A stretch of 53,717 bases of DNA from Clostridia bacterium (GCA_029256705.1 JAQSXK010000009.1:1-53717); one strand, 5' to 3'. Numbered from the stretch's first letter, positions 16,752 through 27,133 are shown. Program-made: numbers and translations. The notes: a model not told the origin generated them from the letters alone.

Positions 16752-19100
16752 ATGATTAATAAGGTTAAAGATAATTTGCACGTGATTAATTTAAAAGGTG
16801 GAATATCACTAGTTATTTTGATAGTATCTATGGTTGTTTTATTAATATTAGCAACAACTATATTTGTTTCAGCTTCTAGTGCTATAGATACTGCAAAATT
16901 AACTACATTTGCAAAAGATTTAAATAAAGTACAAGATTCTATTGAGAGTTATTATATAAGTAATAACGTAATACCTTCATTGAATGGTTCAGAGTTAATG
17001 AATAAAGATGAGTTTTTATCTATTTCAAGATTTTCAGATATATTAGTAGAAGAAATCATAAAAAACAATGATTTAAACTCACAGTTTTATACTATAGATC
17101 TTAATAAAATAAATATTACAAACACGCCATATGGATTAAAAAAGTATGGTGAAAATGATGTATTTGTTATTTCATATCCTTCTATGAATGTGTATTATCC
17201 TTATGGATTTAGTGCAAAAAATAATACATATTTTTCAATAACAGATAAGATAACAAGCGTTACAAAATTGAATCAAGATGAACTATCTAATCCGGTAGAT
17301 GGTTTACCTTTGTTAGAAAAGATAGATGTTACCCAAGCAAGTGGTTGGGTAAATAATATGGATGTAAATATAGAAGTAAGTATAGCTGAAAATGAAACTT
17401 TATTTATGTCAGTGAGTGGATCTACTAATAGACTTATTGAAACAAGTGTAGGTAAAAATACATTAAAATTTAATTCTCTTTCTTCAATAGTAAGTGGAGT
17501 AGAGAATATAAAAGTTCCAGATCTTACTTTGGATGAGGCCAATTATATAGATCTTGGTACTAAACCAGTTTCTGAAAGATATGTAGATATATTGAAATAC
17601 AAGAATAATACTATTGTAGATAAAGCACGAATAGATTTGTCCAATTTTAATAAAATTCCTCCAAGTATTAAAAAAGCTACTGTTTCATCGAATTCCTCAT
17701 CAAACCAAGTTGATTTATCTGTAAATACTGCTGATGGAGGTATTCGAGAAATAAGATATGAATATTTAACCAAATATACAAATAATGGCACAATAGAAAG
17801 GTATTATGATAACATTACAGATTTTGACTCTAATTATATGATAAGTAATGGAAAAAAATCTATTATTACAAGTAATTCGGAGGCGGTAATTCAAGTCCCT
17901 AAAAATGTACAAAGTGTGAAAGTAGCATTAATAGATAAGGCAAATAATATTAATTTATATAGTCAAGAAATAGCGCCCAGGTTATATGTAGGATATACTT
18001 TAGATAGTTATACAAAAGAATCATTGCAATTAACAGCAAAAGTATTTAGTGCAAATGGTGTAAAAACAATAAGCTTTTCCAAAAGTTTAGATGGGATAAA
18101 CTTTACAGATGAACAAATATATACATTGAATACTACAATAAATGGTACAACATATCAGCAATGTTTTCCATACAAAAATATATCTCAAAATTTTGTATAT
18201 ATAAAAATTACAGCGGTAAACTATGATGGTTCTTTAACAGAGACAAGAATAATAAATACTGGCTTAGAAGATTATAAACCAGCATCAACTTGGTATAATC
18301 CAAAGATTCCATATGGCTTTAGTAAATCAACTATAATTGGTGAACAAGAGGTAAGTACAGGATTAGTAATAGTAGATGATATTAGTAAAAATGAATTTGT
18401 GTGGGTACCAGTAAAAGACTTTAGCAAATTTGTAAGAGTAGAGTACAATAAAGGATCAAAGGTATCTACTTGTGTAGAAGCTAGTTGGGATGGTTTATCT
18501 ACTGCAACAGAATTAGATAAAATATATAAAAGTGTAAGAGATAATGGAGGATTTTATATAGCAAGATACGAGGCTGGAGTAGATAGTATAACAACTCCTA
18601 CAAAAAATGATCATAAAACAGTTTCAGATGGTTCTATAAAACCAGTATCTAAAGCAGGACGTGGTACATGGAATTTTATAAAATGGGGTGAAACAAAAGA
18701 GATAACAAATCCAGGAAATGGGGCAGTTAAAGTTGCAAGGAGTATGTATAATACGGCAGATATAGCATCAAATCTTATATATGGTGTACAATGGGATGCA
18801 GCGCTTGAGTTTATAAAAGAGGTAAATAGTACATATGTTACAAACTCTACTGGATATGGAAACTATAGCAATAAACTAGAATTAACAGGATCAAATTCTT
18901 TATATAAATTTAACAATATTTATGATATGGCAGGTAACGAATATGAATGGACAATGGAAGCATTAAATAATAATTATATAAATCGTGGTGGTTCTTATGG
19001 CAGTACTGGAAAAAATTATCCTTCTTCATATCGTAGATCAACGTCAATAGGTACAAAAAATGCTAATCTAGGTTTTAGATGTGCTTTATATTTAAAATAA
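16752..19100 (+). CDS. Pilin-like surface protein with FGE/C-type-lectin-like C-terminal domain (copy 1)
   Basis: The 782-residue protein starts with a hydrophilic leader of about 16 residues and then KGGISLVILIVSMVVLLILA, a pilin-type helix without the Glu5 of true pilins, so it should be membrane-held with the rest outside. A long beta-rich and repeat-like ectodomain (about 40-530) follows, and the last ~250 residues (WVPV, GGFYIARYEAG, QWDAALEFI, IYDMAGNEYEWT, NRGGSYG, GFRCALYL) match the SUMF1/formylglycine-generating fold. Paired catalytic cysteines of FGE are not seen, so a binding role is more likely than catalysis. It is a paralogue of the next gene over about 500 N-terminal residues. 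Confidence 0.8.
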   Translation: MINKVKDNLHVINLKGGISLVILIVSMVVLLILATTIFVSASSAIDTAKLTTFAKDLNKVQDSIESYYISNNVIPSLNGSELMNKDEFLSISRFSDILVEEIIKNNDLNSQFYTIDLNKINITNTPYGLKKYGENDVFVISYPSMNVYYPYGFSAKNNTYFSITDKITSVTKLNQDELSNPVDGLPLLEKIDVTQASGWVNNMDVNIEVSIAENETLFMSVSGSTNRLIETSVGKNTLKFNSLSSIVSGVENIKVPDLTLDEANYIDLGTKPVSERYVDILKYKNNTIVDKARIDLSNFNKIPPSIKKATVSSNSSSNQVDLSVNTADGGIREIRYEYLTKYTNNGTIERYYDNITDFDSNYMISNGKKSIITSNSEAVIQVPKNVQSVKVALIDKANNINLYSQEIAPRLYVGYTLDSYTKESLQLTAKVFSANGVKTISFSKSLDGINFTDEQIYTLNTTINGTTYQQCFPYKNISQNFVYIKITAVNYDGSLTETRIINTGLEDYKPASTWYNPKIPYGFSKSTIIGEQEVSTGLVIVDDISKNEFVWVPVKDFSKFVRVEYNKGSKVSTCVEASWDGLSTATELDKIYKSVRDNGGFYIARYEAGVDSITTPTKNDHKTVSDGSIKPVSKAGRGTWNFIKWGETKEITNPGNGAVKVARSMYNTADIASNLIYGVQWDAALEFIKEVNSTYVTNSTGYGNYSNKLELTGSNSLYKFNNIYDMAGNEYEWTMEALNNNYINRGGSYGSTGKNYPSSYRRSTSIGTKNANLGFRCALYLK

Positions 19101-19105
19101 AAAAC

Positions 19106-19145
19106 AGTAATCATTTGAGTAAAAAAAATACTTTAAATGGTTACT
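19106..19145 (+). terminator. Terminator between the tandem pilin-like genes
   Basis: AGTAATCATTT (19106-19116) pairs with AAATGGTTACT (19135-19145) through one G-U pair, followed by ATTTTT. Confidence 0.65.
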
Positions 19146-19190
19146 ATTTTTATAGGATTTATAAAATAAATAAAATAAATTTAAATAGTA

Positions 19191-19219
19191 TTGATTTTTT
19201 ATCTATTTCAGTGTAAAAT
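19191..19219 (+). promoter_or_regulatory. Promoter of the second pilin-like lectin-domain gene
   Basis: TTGATT (19191-19196), 17 bases and TAAAAT (19214-19219); the sequence is a near copy of the promoter at 16704-16731. Confidence 0.6.
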
Positions 19220-19237
19220 ATACACAGGTGATTAAAT

Positions 19238-21685
19238 ATGAATAACGGAAATGAAAAATATTTATACAAAGCTACTAATAAGAAAGGTATTTCTTTAATA
19301 GTTTTAATAATAACTATAATTGTCGCATTAATACTTGTTGCAACTGTTACAGTTTCTACTTTAAGTGCTATAGATGATGCAAACATAACAACTTTCTCTA
19401 AGAATTTAGCTGAAATACAAGATTCTACAGAAAGTTACTATCTAACAAATAATGTTATGCCTTTAGTAGCAGATTCTACTGCACTGACTAAAGATGAGTT
19501 GCTTGCAATTGCAAGATCTCAAGATGTATTGTTAGAAGAAATTACAGACAACAATGATTTAAATTCACAATTTTATAAAATAGATCTTGCTAAAATAAAT
19601 GTTACTAAAATACCATATGGAAACGGTGATTTAGGTGCAGGAGATATATTTGTTGTTGCGTATCCATCTATGCATGCATATTACCCATATGGATTACAGG
19701 CTAAGGGACAAATATATTTTTCAATAACATCAAAAATATCTAATGTAGTTCAAATATATGGAGAGCAAACAGATAAATCTTCAACTGTTGTTACGACATC
19801 GGGTGGTATAAAATTAACTAAAATTAACGGATGGGCTAACAAAATGGGTGTAAGCATTGAAGCAGAAATGGCTGCAGATGAGTTTTTATACATGTCAGTA
19901 AGTGGTGATGCAAATAGACTAATAACAACAATAGTAGGAAAAAATACATTTGGTTTTAACTTACTTTCATCAATAGTAAGTGATAGTGAAACAATAAAAG
20001 TACCAACACTTACACTAGCAGAAGCAAACTATATAGAACTAGGTACAAAACCATTAATTGAAAGATATGTAGATATATTAAAATACAAAGGTTCAGAAGT
20101 AATTGGCAAGGTAAGGATAGATTTATCTAACTTTAGTAGAACACTTCCAACAATAACAAGTGCAACGATTTCATCATATTCATCAATAAATACAGTTAAA
20201 ATAAATTTATCTAGTTCAGAAAGCGGAATAAAAGAAGTTAGATACGAATATTTAACTAAGTATACAGATAACGCAACAATTGAAAATTATTATAATGGAA
20301 TTACGGATTTCGATACGGCATATATGCTAAGTAAAGCAAAAAGTGCTAAAGTTACGAGTGATTTAACAACAACAATTAATGCAGCTAAAAATGTAAGAAG
20401 TATAAAGATAGCTGTAATAGATAAAGCGGGTAATGTTAACTTATATAATCAAGAAATAGCTCCAAGATTATATATAGGTTATACATTAGATAATTCTACA
20501 AAAGAATCAGTTCAATTAACCGCAAAAATGTTTAGTGTTAATGGTATTAAATCTATAGCTTTTTCAAAAAGTATAGATGGAGTAACTTTTACAGATGAAC
20601 AAGTATATACATTAAATACTACAACAAATGGAATAACAACTAAGCAAAACACACCTTTTACAAACTTTACTGCAGATAATACATTTGTAAAAATGGTAGC
20701 AGTAAACTATGATAATACAATAACAGAAACCAGAATAGTTAGTGTTAACCTAAATTATATTAAAGCAAATGCACCAGGAACAGAAACAAATCCAGGAATT
20801 GCATTACCTCAAAATTCAACAATTACTGGTAAAATGCCAACATATAATAATCCAGTAATACCTGCAGGTTTTGTAGCCATAAATACTGCAGAAGCAAATT
20901 GGAACAATGTCTCAGCAGATTGGAATAATGGATTAGTTATTCAAGATACAAGTGGTAATCAGTTTGTTTGGGTACCAGTTGATGGAACTAGTGTTCCATA
21001 TGCAAAATGGTGCACAACTGGAGTAGCATATAATAATGCAAACATATCAAATGATACATTACCGGCAGCAATAACTAATGAGGCAAACCAAATAACTAAA
21101 TATAAAGGATTTTATATAGCAAGATATGAAGCGATGTTTGATTATAATAGTGGAAATATAAGAGTTGCAAGTAAAAAATCCGCTAATAAAATATCTAGTA
21201 GCTGGGTTAGAGGAACAACGTATACAGGATATTTATTTAACTTCATAAACTATGCAGATTCTAAAACATATTCACAAAATATGGCAGCAAATTACGGGTA
21301 TGACCCAACTAAAGTTATAACTAATTTGGTAACTGGAACACAATGGGATTCATTAATGAAATGGATACAAAATTCAGGAATAAATATAACAAATAGCGGA
21401 AATTGGGGCAACTATTCAAATTCAATATCACCAGCTAATATAGTTGGATTTGGAACTTTGCAAGTATCTGGATTTAGTGACTATTGGAAAGCAAAAAATA
21501 TATATGATTTAGCGGGTAACACATGGGAATGGACAAATGAAATGTATACAACTGGTTATTATATGTTGCGAGGAGGAAGTTATACTGATGTATCTTCAAC
21601 ATATTGCGCTTCAAATCGTCTTAATTACGCTGCTACAACGTCTCAAGATAATATATCATTTAGACCAGCACTATACATTTTTTAG
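19238..21685 (+). CDS. Pilin-like surface protein with FGE/C-type-lectin-like C-terminal domain (copy 2)
   Basis: The 815-residue paralogue of the previous gene has a 15-residue hydrophilic leader, then KKGISLIVLIITIIVALILV (pilin-like, no Glu5), the same beta-rich ectodomain (NNDLNSQFY, YPYG, LTLAEANYIELGTKP, APRLYIGYTLDNSTKES) and a C-terminal lectin-like domain from about residue 555. That domain (NNPVIPAGF, FVWVPVDGT, FYIARYEA, GTQWDSLMKWI, YDLAGNTWEWTNEMY, LRGGSY, FRPALYI) is closer to that of the gene at 28907 than to its own tandem copy, which suggests domain exchange. AGGTGAT precedes the ATG. No clear terminator separates it from the deacetylase gene 48 bases downstream. Confidence 0.82.
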   Translation: MNNGNEKYLYKATNKKGISLIVLIITIIVALILVATVTVSTLSAIDDANITTFSKNLAEIQDSTESYYLTNNVMPLVADSTALTKDELLAIARSQDVLLEEITDNNDLNSQFYKIDLAKINVTKIPYGNGDLGAGDIFVVAYPSMHAYYPYGLQAKGQIYFSITSKISNVVQIYGEQTDKSSTVVTTSGGIKLTKINGWANKMGVSIEAEMAADEFLYMSVSGDANRLITTIVGKNTFGFNLLSSIVSDSETIKVPTLTLAEANYIELGTKPLIERYVDILKYKGSEVIGKVRIDLSNFSRTLPTITSATISSYSSINTVKINLSSSESGIKEVRYEYLTKYTDNATIENYYNGITDFDTAYMLSKAKSAKVTSDLTTTINAAKNVRSIKIAVIDKAGNVNLYNQEIAPRLYIGYTLDNSTKESVQLTAKMFSVNGIKSIAFSKSIDGVTFTDEQVYTLNTTTNGITTKQNTPFTNFTADNTFVKMVAVNYDNTITETRIVSVNLNYIKANAPGTETNPGIALPQNSTITGKMPTYNNPVIPAGFVAINTAEANWNNVSADWNNGLVIQDTSGNQFVWVPVDGTSVPYAKWCTTGVAYNNANISNDTLPAAITNEANQITKYKGFYIARYEAMFDYNSGNIRVASKKSANKISSSWVRGTTYTGYLFNFINYADSKTYSQNMAANYGYDPTKVITNLVTGTQWDSLMKWIQNSGINITNSGNWGNYSNSISPANIVGFGTLQVSGFSDYWKAKNIYDLAGNTWEWTNEMYTTGYYMLRGGSYTDVSSTYCASNRLNYAATTSQDNISFRPALYIF

Positions 21686-21733
21686 TATACAAAATTTAAA
21701 TATACAAAATAAAATACCTTTTTTGGAGGAATT

Positions 21734-22612
21734 ATGAAAATAATAAAAAAAGCAAATTATATTTCAATAATTATAACTTTATTAATTGTTGCTACAATTT
21801 TAATTTGCTTTTTTTGCTTTAATAAAGTTTTAGTCAAAGAACATAGCAATAATTTATATAACGATGTAGATGAAATTAATGCTTATGTTGCTGAAGAAAA
21901 AATTATAGAGGATATAGTAAAACCCAAAAAGTTTAGTTTTACTATGCCTGTATTTATGTATCATTTTATTACAGATGATTATGGAAATGCTACAGATACT
22001 GAAAATTATTTTTCACCTTCAAAACTAGAAACACACTTAAAATATATAGTGGATAATGGATACCAAACTGTTTATATAACTGATATAGATAAGTTGTACA
22101 AATATACTAAACCAGTTGCATTAACATTTGATGATTGTTTTGTATATTTTTACAATAATGCTTTCCCATTATTTAAAAAATATAATTTAAAGGCTAGTAT
22201 ATATGTTATAACTAATTATATAAATGGACCAAATTATTTAACAACTGAGCAAATAAAGGAGATGAAAGAAAGTGGAATTATAGATATACAATCACATTCT
22301 TTAAGTCATCCATATTTGAGTAAAATACCAATTAATCAAGCAAGTACAGAAATTATTGATTCAAAAAGAGTATTAAAGGATTTGTTTAATTTAAGCAGTA
22401 CTGTTTTTTGTTATCCAATTGGTGATTATAATAATAAAATAGTAGAAATTGTAAAAGAGAATTATTCATATGGGTTAAATATGCTTGGAGGAGTGTATAA
22501 TTCTAAAGTACACAGTAAATACAATATACCAAGAATTTATGCAAATAGAAGTATGCCTATGAGTGAGTATATTAATTATTTAAAATACTCTAAAGTAAAT
22601 GCTAATTGGTAA
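21734..22612 (+). CDS. Membrane-anchored polysaccharide deacetylase (NodB domain)
   Basis: One N-terminal membrane helix (about 10-30), then a NodB-type deacetylase domain: MPVFMYHFIT, ALTFDDCF with Asp133-Asp134, the metal-binding His188-x3-His192 (HSLSHP) and FCYPIGDYNNKI. Such enzymes remove acetyl groups from exported polysaccharide or peptidoglycan sugars at the outer face. The Gly that usually follows the TFDD motif is Cys135 here. GGAGG precedes ATG, and the 48-base gap from the pilin-like gene without a terminator suggests co-transcription. The substrate is unknown. Confidence 0.85.
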   Translation: MKIIKKANYISIIITLLIVATILICFFCFNKVLVKEHSNNLYNDVDEINAYVAEEKIIEDIVKPKKFSFTMPVFMYHFITDDYGNATDTENYFSPSKLETHLKYIVDNGYQTVYITDIDKLYKYTKPVALTFDDCFVYFYNNAFPLFKKYNLKASIYVITNYINGPNYLTTEQIKEMKESGIIDIQSHSLSHPYLSKIPINQASTEIIDSKRVLKDLFNLSSTVFCYPIGDYNNKIVEIVKENYSYGLNMLGGVYNSKVHSKYNIPRIYANRSMPMSEYINYLKYSKVNANW

Positions 22613-22675
22613 TATTATTTATAATGATTATATATAATCTGAAATATTATATATAACTTTGAAGGGGGAATATAA

Positions 22676-23386
22676 ATGTTAAGAATAACTAATTTAACTA
22701 AAAAGTATGGGGACAAAATTGCCGTAGATGATATATCTATTGATGTAAACCCAGGTGAAATATTTGGATTTGTAGGTCATAATGGTGCGGGGAAAACAAC
22801 CACAATAAAGTGTATAGTGGGTATTTTATCTTTTGAAAAGGGAAATATTTATATTGATGGACTTAATATAAAAGATGATCCAATTAAGTGTAAATCTATG
22901 ATGGCATATATACCAGATAATCCAGATGTTTACGAAAATTTAACAGGGATTCAGTATCTAAATTTTGTTGGTGATGTATATAGTGTAAATAAAACTATTA
23001 GACGTGAATTAATTGATAAATATGCAAAAGAACTTGAAATATATGATAATCTAGGTAGTGTTATATCTTCATATTCTCATGGAATGAAACAAAAAATAGC
23101 AATTATATCTGCACTAATACATAGTCCTAAAATACTAATTTTAGATGAACCATTTGTAGGACTTGATCCTAAGGCTCAATTTAAATTAAAAGAAATTATG
23201 AAAGAATTATGTGATAAAGGTGTTAGTATATTCTTTTCATCACATGTTTTAGAAGTTGTTCAAAAATTGTGTGATAAAATTGCAATTATAAATAAAGGAA
23301 AAATTGTTAAAATTGGAAAGATAGAAGATATAACAAAAGATGCATCTCTTGAAGATGTATTTATGTCTACGTTAGGAGATGAATAA
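22676..23386 (+). CDS. ABC transporter ATP-binding protein
   Basis: The 236-residue ATPase has Walker A GHNGAGKTT, the signature SYSHGMKQKIAII (H in place of the usual G in SGG), Walker B ILILDEPFVGLD and the switch SSHVLE. It fits the CcmA-like subfamily that powers a separate membrane protein. It overlaps no gene but is one base short of the permease start and preceded by AAGGGGG. With the 530-residue permease it forms an exporter; the substrate is not indicated. Confidence 0.9.
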   Translation: MLRITNLTKKYGDKIAVDDISIDVNPGEIFGFVGHNGAGKTTTIKCIVGILSFEKGNIYIDGLNIKDDPIKCKSMMAYIPDNPDVYENLTGIQYLNFVGDVYSVNKTIRRELIDKYAKELEIYDNLGSVISSYSHGMKQKIAIISALIHSPKILILDEPFVGLDPKAQFKLKEIMKELCDKGVSIFFSSHVLEVVQKLCDKIAIINKGKIVKIGKIEDITKDASLEDVFMSTLGDE

Positions 23387-23387
23387 T

Positions 23388-24971
23388 ATGTCAAAACTAT
23401 TATTACTTCTAAAAGTTGATTTAGTAAGAACATTATCCTTAAATAAAATTAAAGGTAGTAAAAATGTATTTAAAAACATAGGAATGGTAATTGTTTTTTT
23501 ATTTCTTATTAGTTCACTATTTACTTCTGTTGGAATGTATACGTATATGGGAGTTAATTTTTTAGTTAAATATGGACTTGAAAAATATGTATTACCATTA
23601 GTATATTTTGTATGTAGTTTTAGTATATTTTACAGTACTATTTATAGGGCAAAATCGTATTTATTCAATTCAGAAGATAATATATTTGCTATGCCTATAA
23701 AACCTAGTACTATACTAACAAGTAGAATTATAGTACTTACATTAATAAGTTATATTGTAACTACAATAATATTTGTACCTGCTTTTATAACATATGGAGT
23801 TACACTTAAATTAGGTATTACATATTATTTACTTGCTTTTTTATCTTATTTATTTATGCCACTTTTACCAACAATTTTAGGTTGTATATTTGGATATATA
23901 ATAGGATTCTTAACATCAAAAGTTAAAAGTAAAAAAATATTTGAAACTATTTTAACTTACCTAGCAGTGCTACTAATTATGTATGTATCATTTAATATAC
24001 AAAGTTTAGCTTTAAAATTTGTAAATAATGTAGAACTTGTAAATAAAATATTAAGTTCGATAGGGTTTGTAATTAACAGTTTTATGGAAGTTATATCTAA
24101 TGGTAGTATTAAAGATTTATTTATTTATATAATTGCAAACGTGGCTTCTGCGTGGTTATTTGTGGTTATATTTAAAAATTCATATGTTAAAATTGTACAA
24201 AATTTAAAGGTGGAAAATGCAAAAAGCAATTATGTAGAAAAGGAACATACTCAAAAAAGTATATTGACTACTTTGATTTTAAAAGAGTTAAAAATGTATT
24301 TTTCTATACCCATATATATATTAAATACATCTTTTGGAGTTGTACTTATATTTTTTGCAAGTATAGCAACAATGTTTTATGATAAAGATGTTTTATTTAA
24401 AATGATGGAAATTGATGTAGGCATGATGCCTATGTATCTTTTACTTATCCCAGTAGTTGCTTTTAGTATCGCAATGTCAAATACAGCTGCATGTAGTATA
24501 TCTATAGAAGGTAAAAATTTTTGGATATTAAAAACAATGCCAATTAAAGTTAAAGATATATTTTTAAGTAAAATTGTTGTAAATATGTTAATTGTTTTAC
24601 CAGTAATGATTTTATCTATAATATTGTTTGGAATATCTTTTGAATTGACTATTTTACAAATGTTAATAGTCATATTATTAGCTGTATTTTCTAATATTAC
24701 ATGTTCTATGTTTGGTATAATTATCAATTTAAAATATCCTAGATTAGACTTTGTTTCATATACACAAGTTGTAAAACAAAGCCTTAGCAGTTTTTTAGGT
24801 ATAATGGTACCACTAGTTTTCTTTTTTGGACTTGGTGCATTGTATATGGCTTTAAAGATATCTATTGACGTATACGTTTTACTTGTTTTTGCTTTACTTT
24901 TATTTATTATTATGATACAATATACTATACTAAAAAAATGGGGAACAAAAATATTTAATGAGATGAATTAG
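23388..24971 (+). CDS. ABC exporter membrane protein
   Basis: The 527-residue protein has about twelve hydrophobic segments in two halves separated by a soluble, charged stretch (about 275-295), as in the large bacterial ABC-exporter permeases (PF16962-like). ATG 23388 is chosen because AGGAGA (23374-23379) is eight bases upstream; an in-frame ATG at 23379 overlaps that site. It is the partner of the preceding ATPase and stands 21 bases before alaS with no terminator, so read-through into alaS is likely. Confidence 0.8.
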   Translation: MSKLLLLLKVDLVRTLSLNKIKGSKNVFKNIGMVIVFLFLISSLFTSVGMYTYMGVNFLVKYGLEKYVLPLVYFVCSFSIFYSTIYRAKSYLFNSEDNIFAMPIKPSTILTSRIIVLTLISYIVTTIIFVPAFITYGVTLKLGITYYLLAFLSYLFMPLLPTILGCIFGYIIGFLTSKVKSKKIFETILTYLAVLLIMYVSFNIQSLALKFVNNVELVNKILSSIGFVINSFMEVISNGSIKDLFIYIIANVASAWLFVVIFKNSYVKIVQNLKVENAKSNYVEKEHTQKSILTTLILKELKMYFSIPIYILNTSFGVVLIFFASIATMFYDKDVLFKMMEIDVGMMPMYLLLIPVVAFSIAMSNTAACSISIEGKNFWILKTMPIKVKDIFLSKIVVNMLIVLPVMILSIILFGISFELTILQMLIVILLAVFSNITCSMFGIIINLKYPRLDFVSYTQVVKQSLSSFLGIMVPLVFFFGLGALYMALKISIDVYVLLVFALLLFIIMIQYTILKKWGTKIFNEMN

Positions 24972-24992
24972 AAAATAATTAGGGAGAATTTT

Positions 24993-26753
24993 ATGAAAGC
25001 AATAGAAATAAGAAATAAATATTTAAAATTTTTTGAAAGCAAAAATCACAAGGTAATATCTGGAGCAAAACTTATACCGGAAAACGATCCAACTGTTTTA
25101 TTTACAACTGCTGGTATGCATCCTCTTGTTCCATATCTTGTGGGTGAATCACATCCTGAGGGTAAAAGACTTGTAGATTTTCAAAAATGTTTAAGAACTG
25201 ATGATATAGATGAAGTAGGAGACAATAGACATTTAACATTTTTCGAAATGTTAGGAAATTGGTCACTTGGAGATTACTTTAAAGAAGATTCAATAAAATA
25301 TAGTTTTGAATTTTTAACAAAAGAATTAAATATTCCTGCACACAAGATATCTGTTACATGTTTTGCTGGAGATAATGATGCTCCTAAAGATGATGTATCT
25401 GCAAAAATTTGGGAAGAATGTGGAATAGATAGATCTAGAATATACTTTTTTGGAAAAAAAGATAATTGGTGGGGACCAGCAGGTCAAACTGGACCATGTG
25501 GACCAGATACAGAAATATTCTTAGATACTGGTGCTCCAAAATGCTCAGATGATTGTAATCCTTCATGTGATTGTGGAAAATATATTGAAATTTGGAATAA
25601 CGTTTTTATGGAATATAACAAAAAAGAAGATGGAAGTTTCGTTCCATTATCTCAAAAAAATGTTGATACAGGAATGGGCCTTGAAAGAATTACATTTTTA
25701 ATGCAAGGAAAAAATCATATTTTTGAAACTGAATTGTTTATGCCAATAATATCTAAGGTAAGAGAAATTAGTGAAAATCCAGAAGATGCTTCACTTAGAA
25801 TAATTGCTGATCATTTAAGAGCTTCAGCACTTCTTATATGCGACTTTGTAACTCCAAGTAATGTTGGTCAAGGTTACATCTTAAGAAGATTAATACGTAG
25901 AACAATAAGACATATGAGAAAAATTGGTGTTAATCCAGATAAAATAAATGAGGTTGTTGAAACTCTTATAAGTAGTTTAAACGATATGTACACAGAATTA
26001 GTAACAAATAAAGATGTTATATTAGAAGAAATAATAAAAGAAAAAAACAGATTTATGAATACATTATTAAGTGGTGAAAAAGAATTTACTAAATTGACAA
26101 ATAAATTAAAAGATGAAAAAATAAACTTAATTGAAGGTACTGCGGTATTTAGATTATATGATACATATGGATTTCCACCAGAAGTAACTGCTGAACTTGC
26201 TAAAGAAAATGGATTTTCTATTGATATGGATGGATTCAAAATATGTTATGAAGAACATCAAGCTAAATCACGTGAGGGAGCAGAAGGAATATTTAAAGGT
26301 GGTCTTGCTGATCATAGTGAGGAAACTACAAAATATCACACAGCTGCTCATTTAATACTTGAATCTTTACAAAGAATACTAGGAGATCATGTATCACAAA
26401 AAGGTTCAAATATAACTGCAGAAAGAATTAGATTTGATTTTTCACATCCTGAAAAAGTGACTAGAGAAATTTTAGACCAAGTAGAAAATATGGTTAATGA
26501 ACAAATAGATAAAAAATTACCAGTAAATTTTCAAGAGATGTTACTTGATGAAGCTAGAAAATATGGTGCAAAAGGAGTATTTGATAGTAAATATGGTGAG
26601 AGTGTAAAAGTATATACAATAGAAGGCTTTTCAAAAGAAATATGTGGTGGGCCACATGTAGATAATACTTCTAAACTAGAGCATATTAAAATTTTAAAAG
26701 AAGAAGCAGTTTCATCTGGTGTAAGAAGAATAAAAGCAGTATTTGTTAAATAG
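24993..26753 (+). CDS. alaS: Alanyl-tRNA synthetase, short form without C-Ala domain
   Basis: The 586-residue enzyme has the AlaRS catalytic domain (FEMLGNWSLGDYFKED, GPAGQTGPCGPDTEIF, GMGLERITFLMQG) and the editing domain with zinc-binding HTAAH (about 449-453) and CGGPH (about 551-555). It ends after the editing domain, so the DHHA1/C-Ala part that makes usual AlaRS about 875 residues is absent. The frame is clean to its stop and no lost 3' part is seen, so this is a known short class and not a truncation. Whether it is the only AlaRS of the cell cannot be told. HIT gene follows 8 bases later. Confidence 0.9.
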   Translation: MKAIEIRNKYLKFFESKNHKVISGAKLIPENDPTVLFTTAGMHPLVPYLVGESHPEGKRLVDFQKCLRTDDIDEVGDNRHLTFFEMLGNWSLGDYFKEDSIKYSFEFLTKELNIPAHKISVTCFAGDNDAPKDDVSAKIWEECGIDRSRIYFFGKKDNWWGPAGQTGPCGPDTEIFLDTGAPKCSDDCNPSCDCGKYIEIWNNVFMEYNKKEDGSFVPLSQKNVDTGMGLERITFLMQGKNHIFETELFMPIISKVREISENPEDASLRIIADHLRASALLICDFVTPSNVGQGYILRRLIRRTIRHMRKIGVNPDKINEVVETLISSLNDMYTELVTNKDVILEEIIKEKNRFMNTLLSGEKEFTKLTNKLKDEKINLIEGTAVFRLYDTYGFPPEVTAELAKENGFSIDMDGFKICYEEHQAKSREGAEGIFKGGLADHSEETTKYHTAAHLILESLQRILGDHVSQKGSNITAERIRFDFSHPEKVTREILDQVENMVNEQIDKKLPVNFQEMLLDEARKYGAKGVFDSKYGESVKVYTIEGFSKEICGGPHVDNTSKLEHIKILKEEAVSSGVRRIKAVFVK

Positions 26754-26761
26754 GAGGAATC

Positions 26762-27112
26762 ATGGATAATTGTTTATTTTGTAAAATAATAAAGGGTGAA
26801 GTAGGTTCTGAAAAAGTATATGAAAATGAATATGTTTTAGCTTTTAAAGATATTCATCCAGTAGCCCCGGTTCATGTTTTAGTAATTCCTAAGTTACATA
26901 TTTCATGCATGAATGATGTAACTGTAGATAATAGTGAATATATAAAACAAGTATATCTTGCTATAAAAGAAGTTGCTAAATTATCTGGTGTAGATAAATC
27001 TGGATATAGAGTTATTTGTAATTGCGGTGAAGATGGTGGTCAAGTAGTTAATCATATACATTTTCATTTATTAGGCGGTAGACATCTTGGTGAAAAAATA
27101 GTTCATGAATAG
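26762..27112 (+). CDS. HIT family nucleotide hydrolase
   Basis: The 116-residue protein has CLFCKI at the N-terminus (zinc-type HIT) and the histidine triad His98-x-His100-x-His102 (NHIHFHLLGG) near the end. It matches the HinT/Hit group, hydrolysing AMP-linked phosphoramidates; HinT-like proteins can process aminoacyl-AMP, in keeping with a place next to alaS. GGAGG precedes ATG. It ends the ABC-alaS-HIT run. Confidence 0.92.
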   Translation: MDNCLFCKIIKGEVGSEKVYENEYVLAFKDIHPVAPVHVLVIPKLHISCMNDVTVDNSEYIKQVYLAIKEVAKLSGVDKSGYRVICNCGEDGGQVVNHIHFHLLGGRHLGEKIVHE

Positions 27113-27133
27113 TTTATATAAAAATATAATAAT

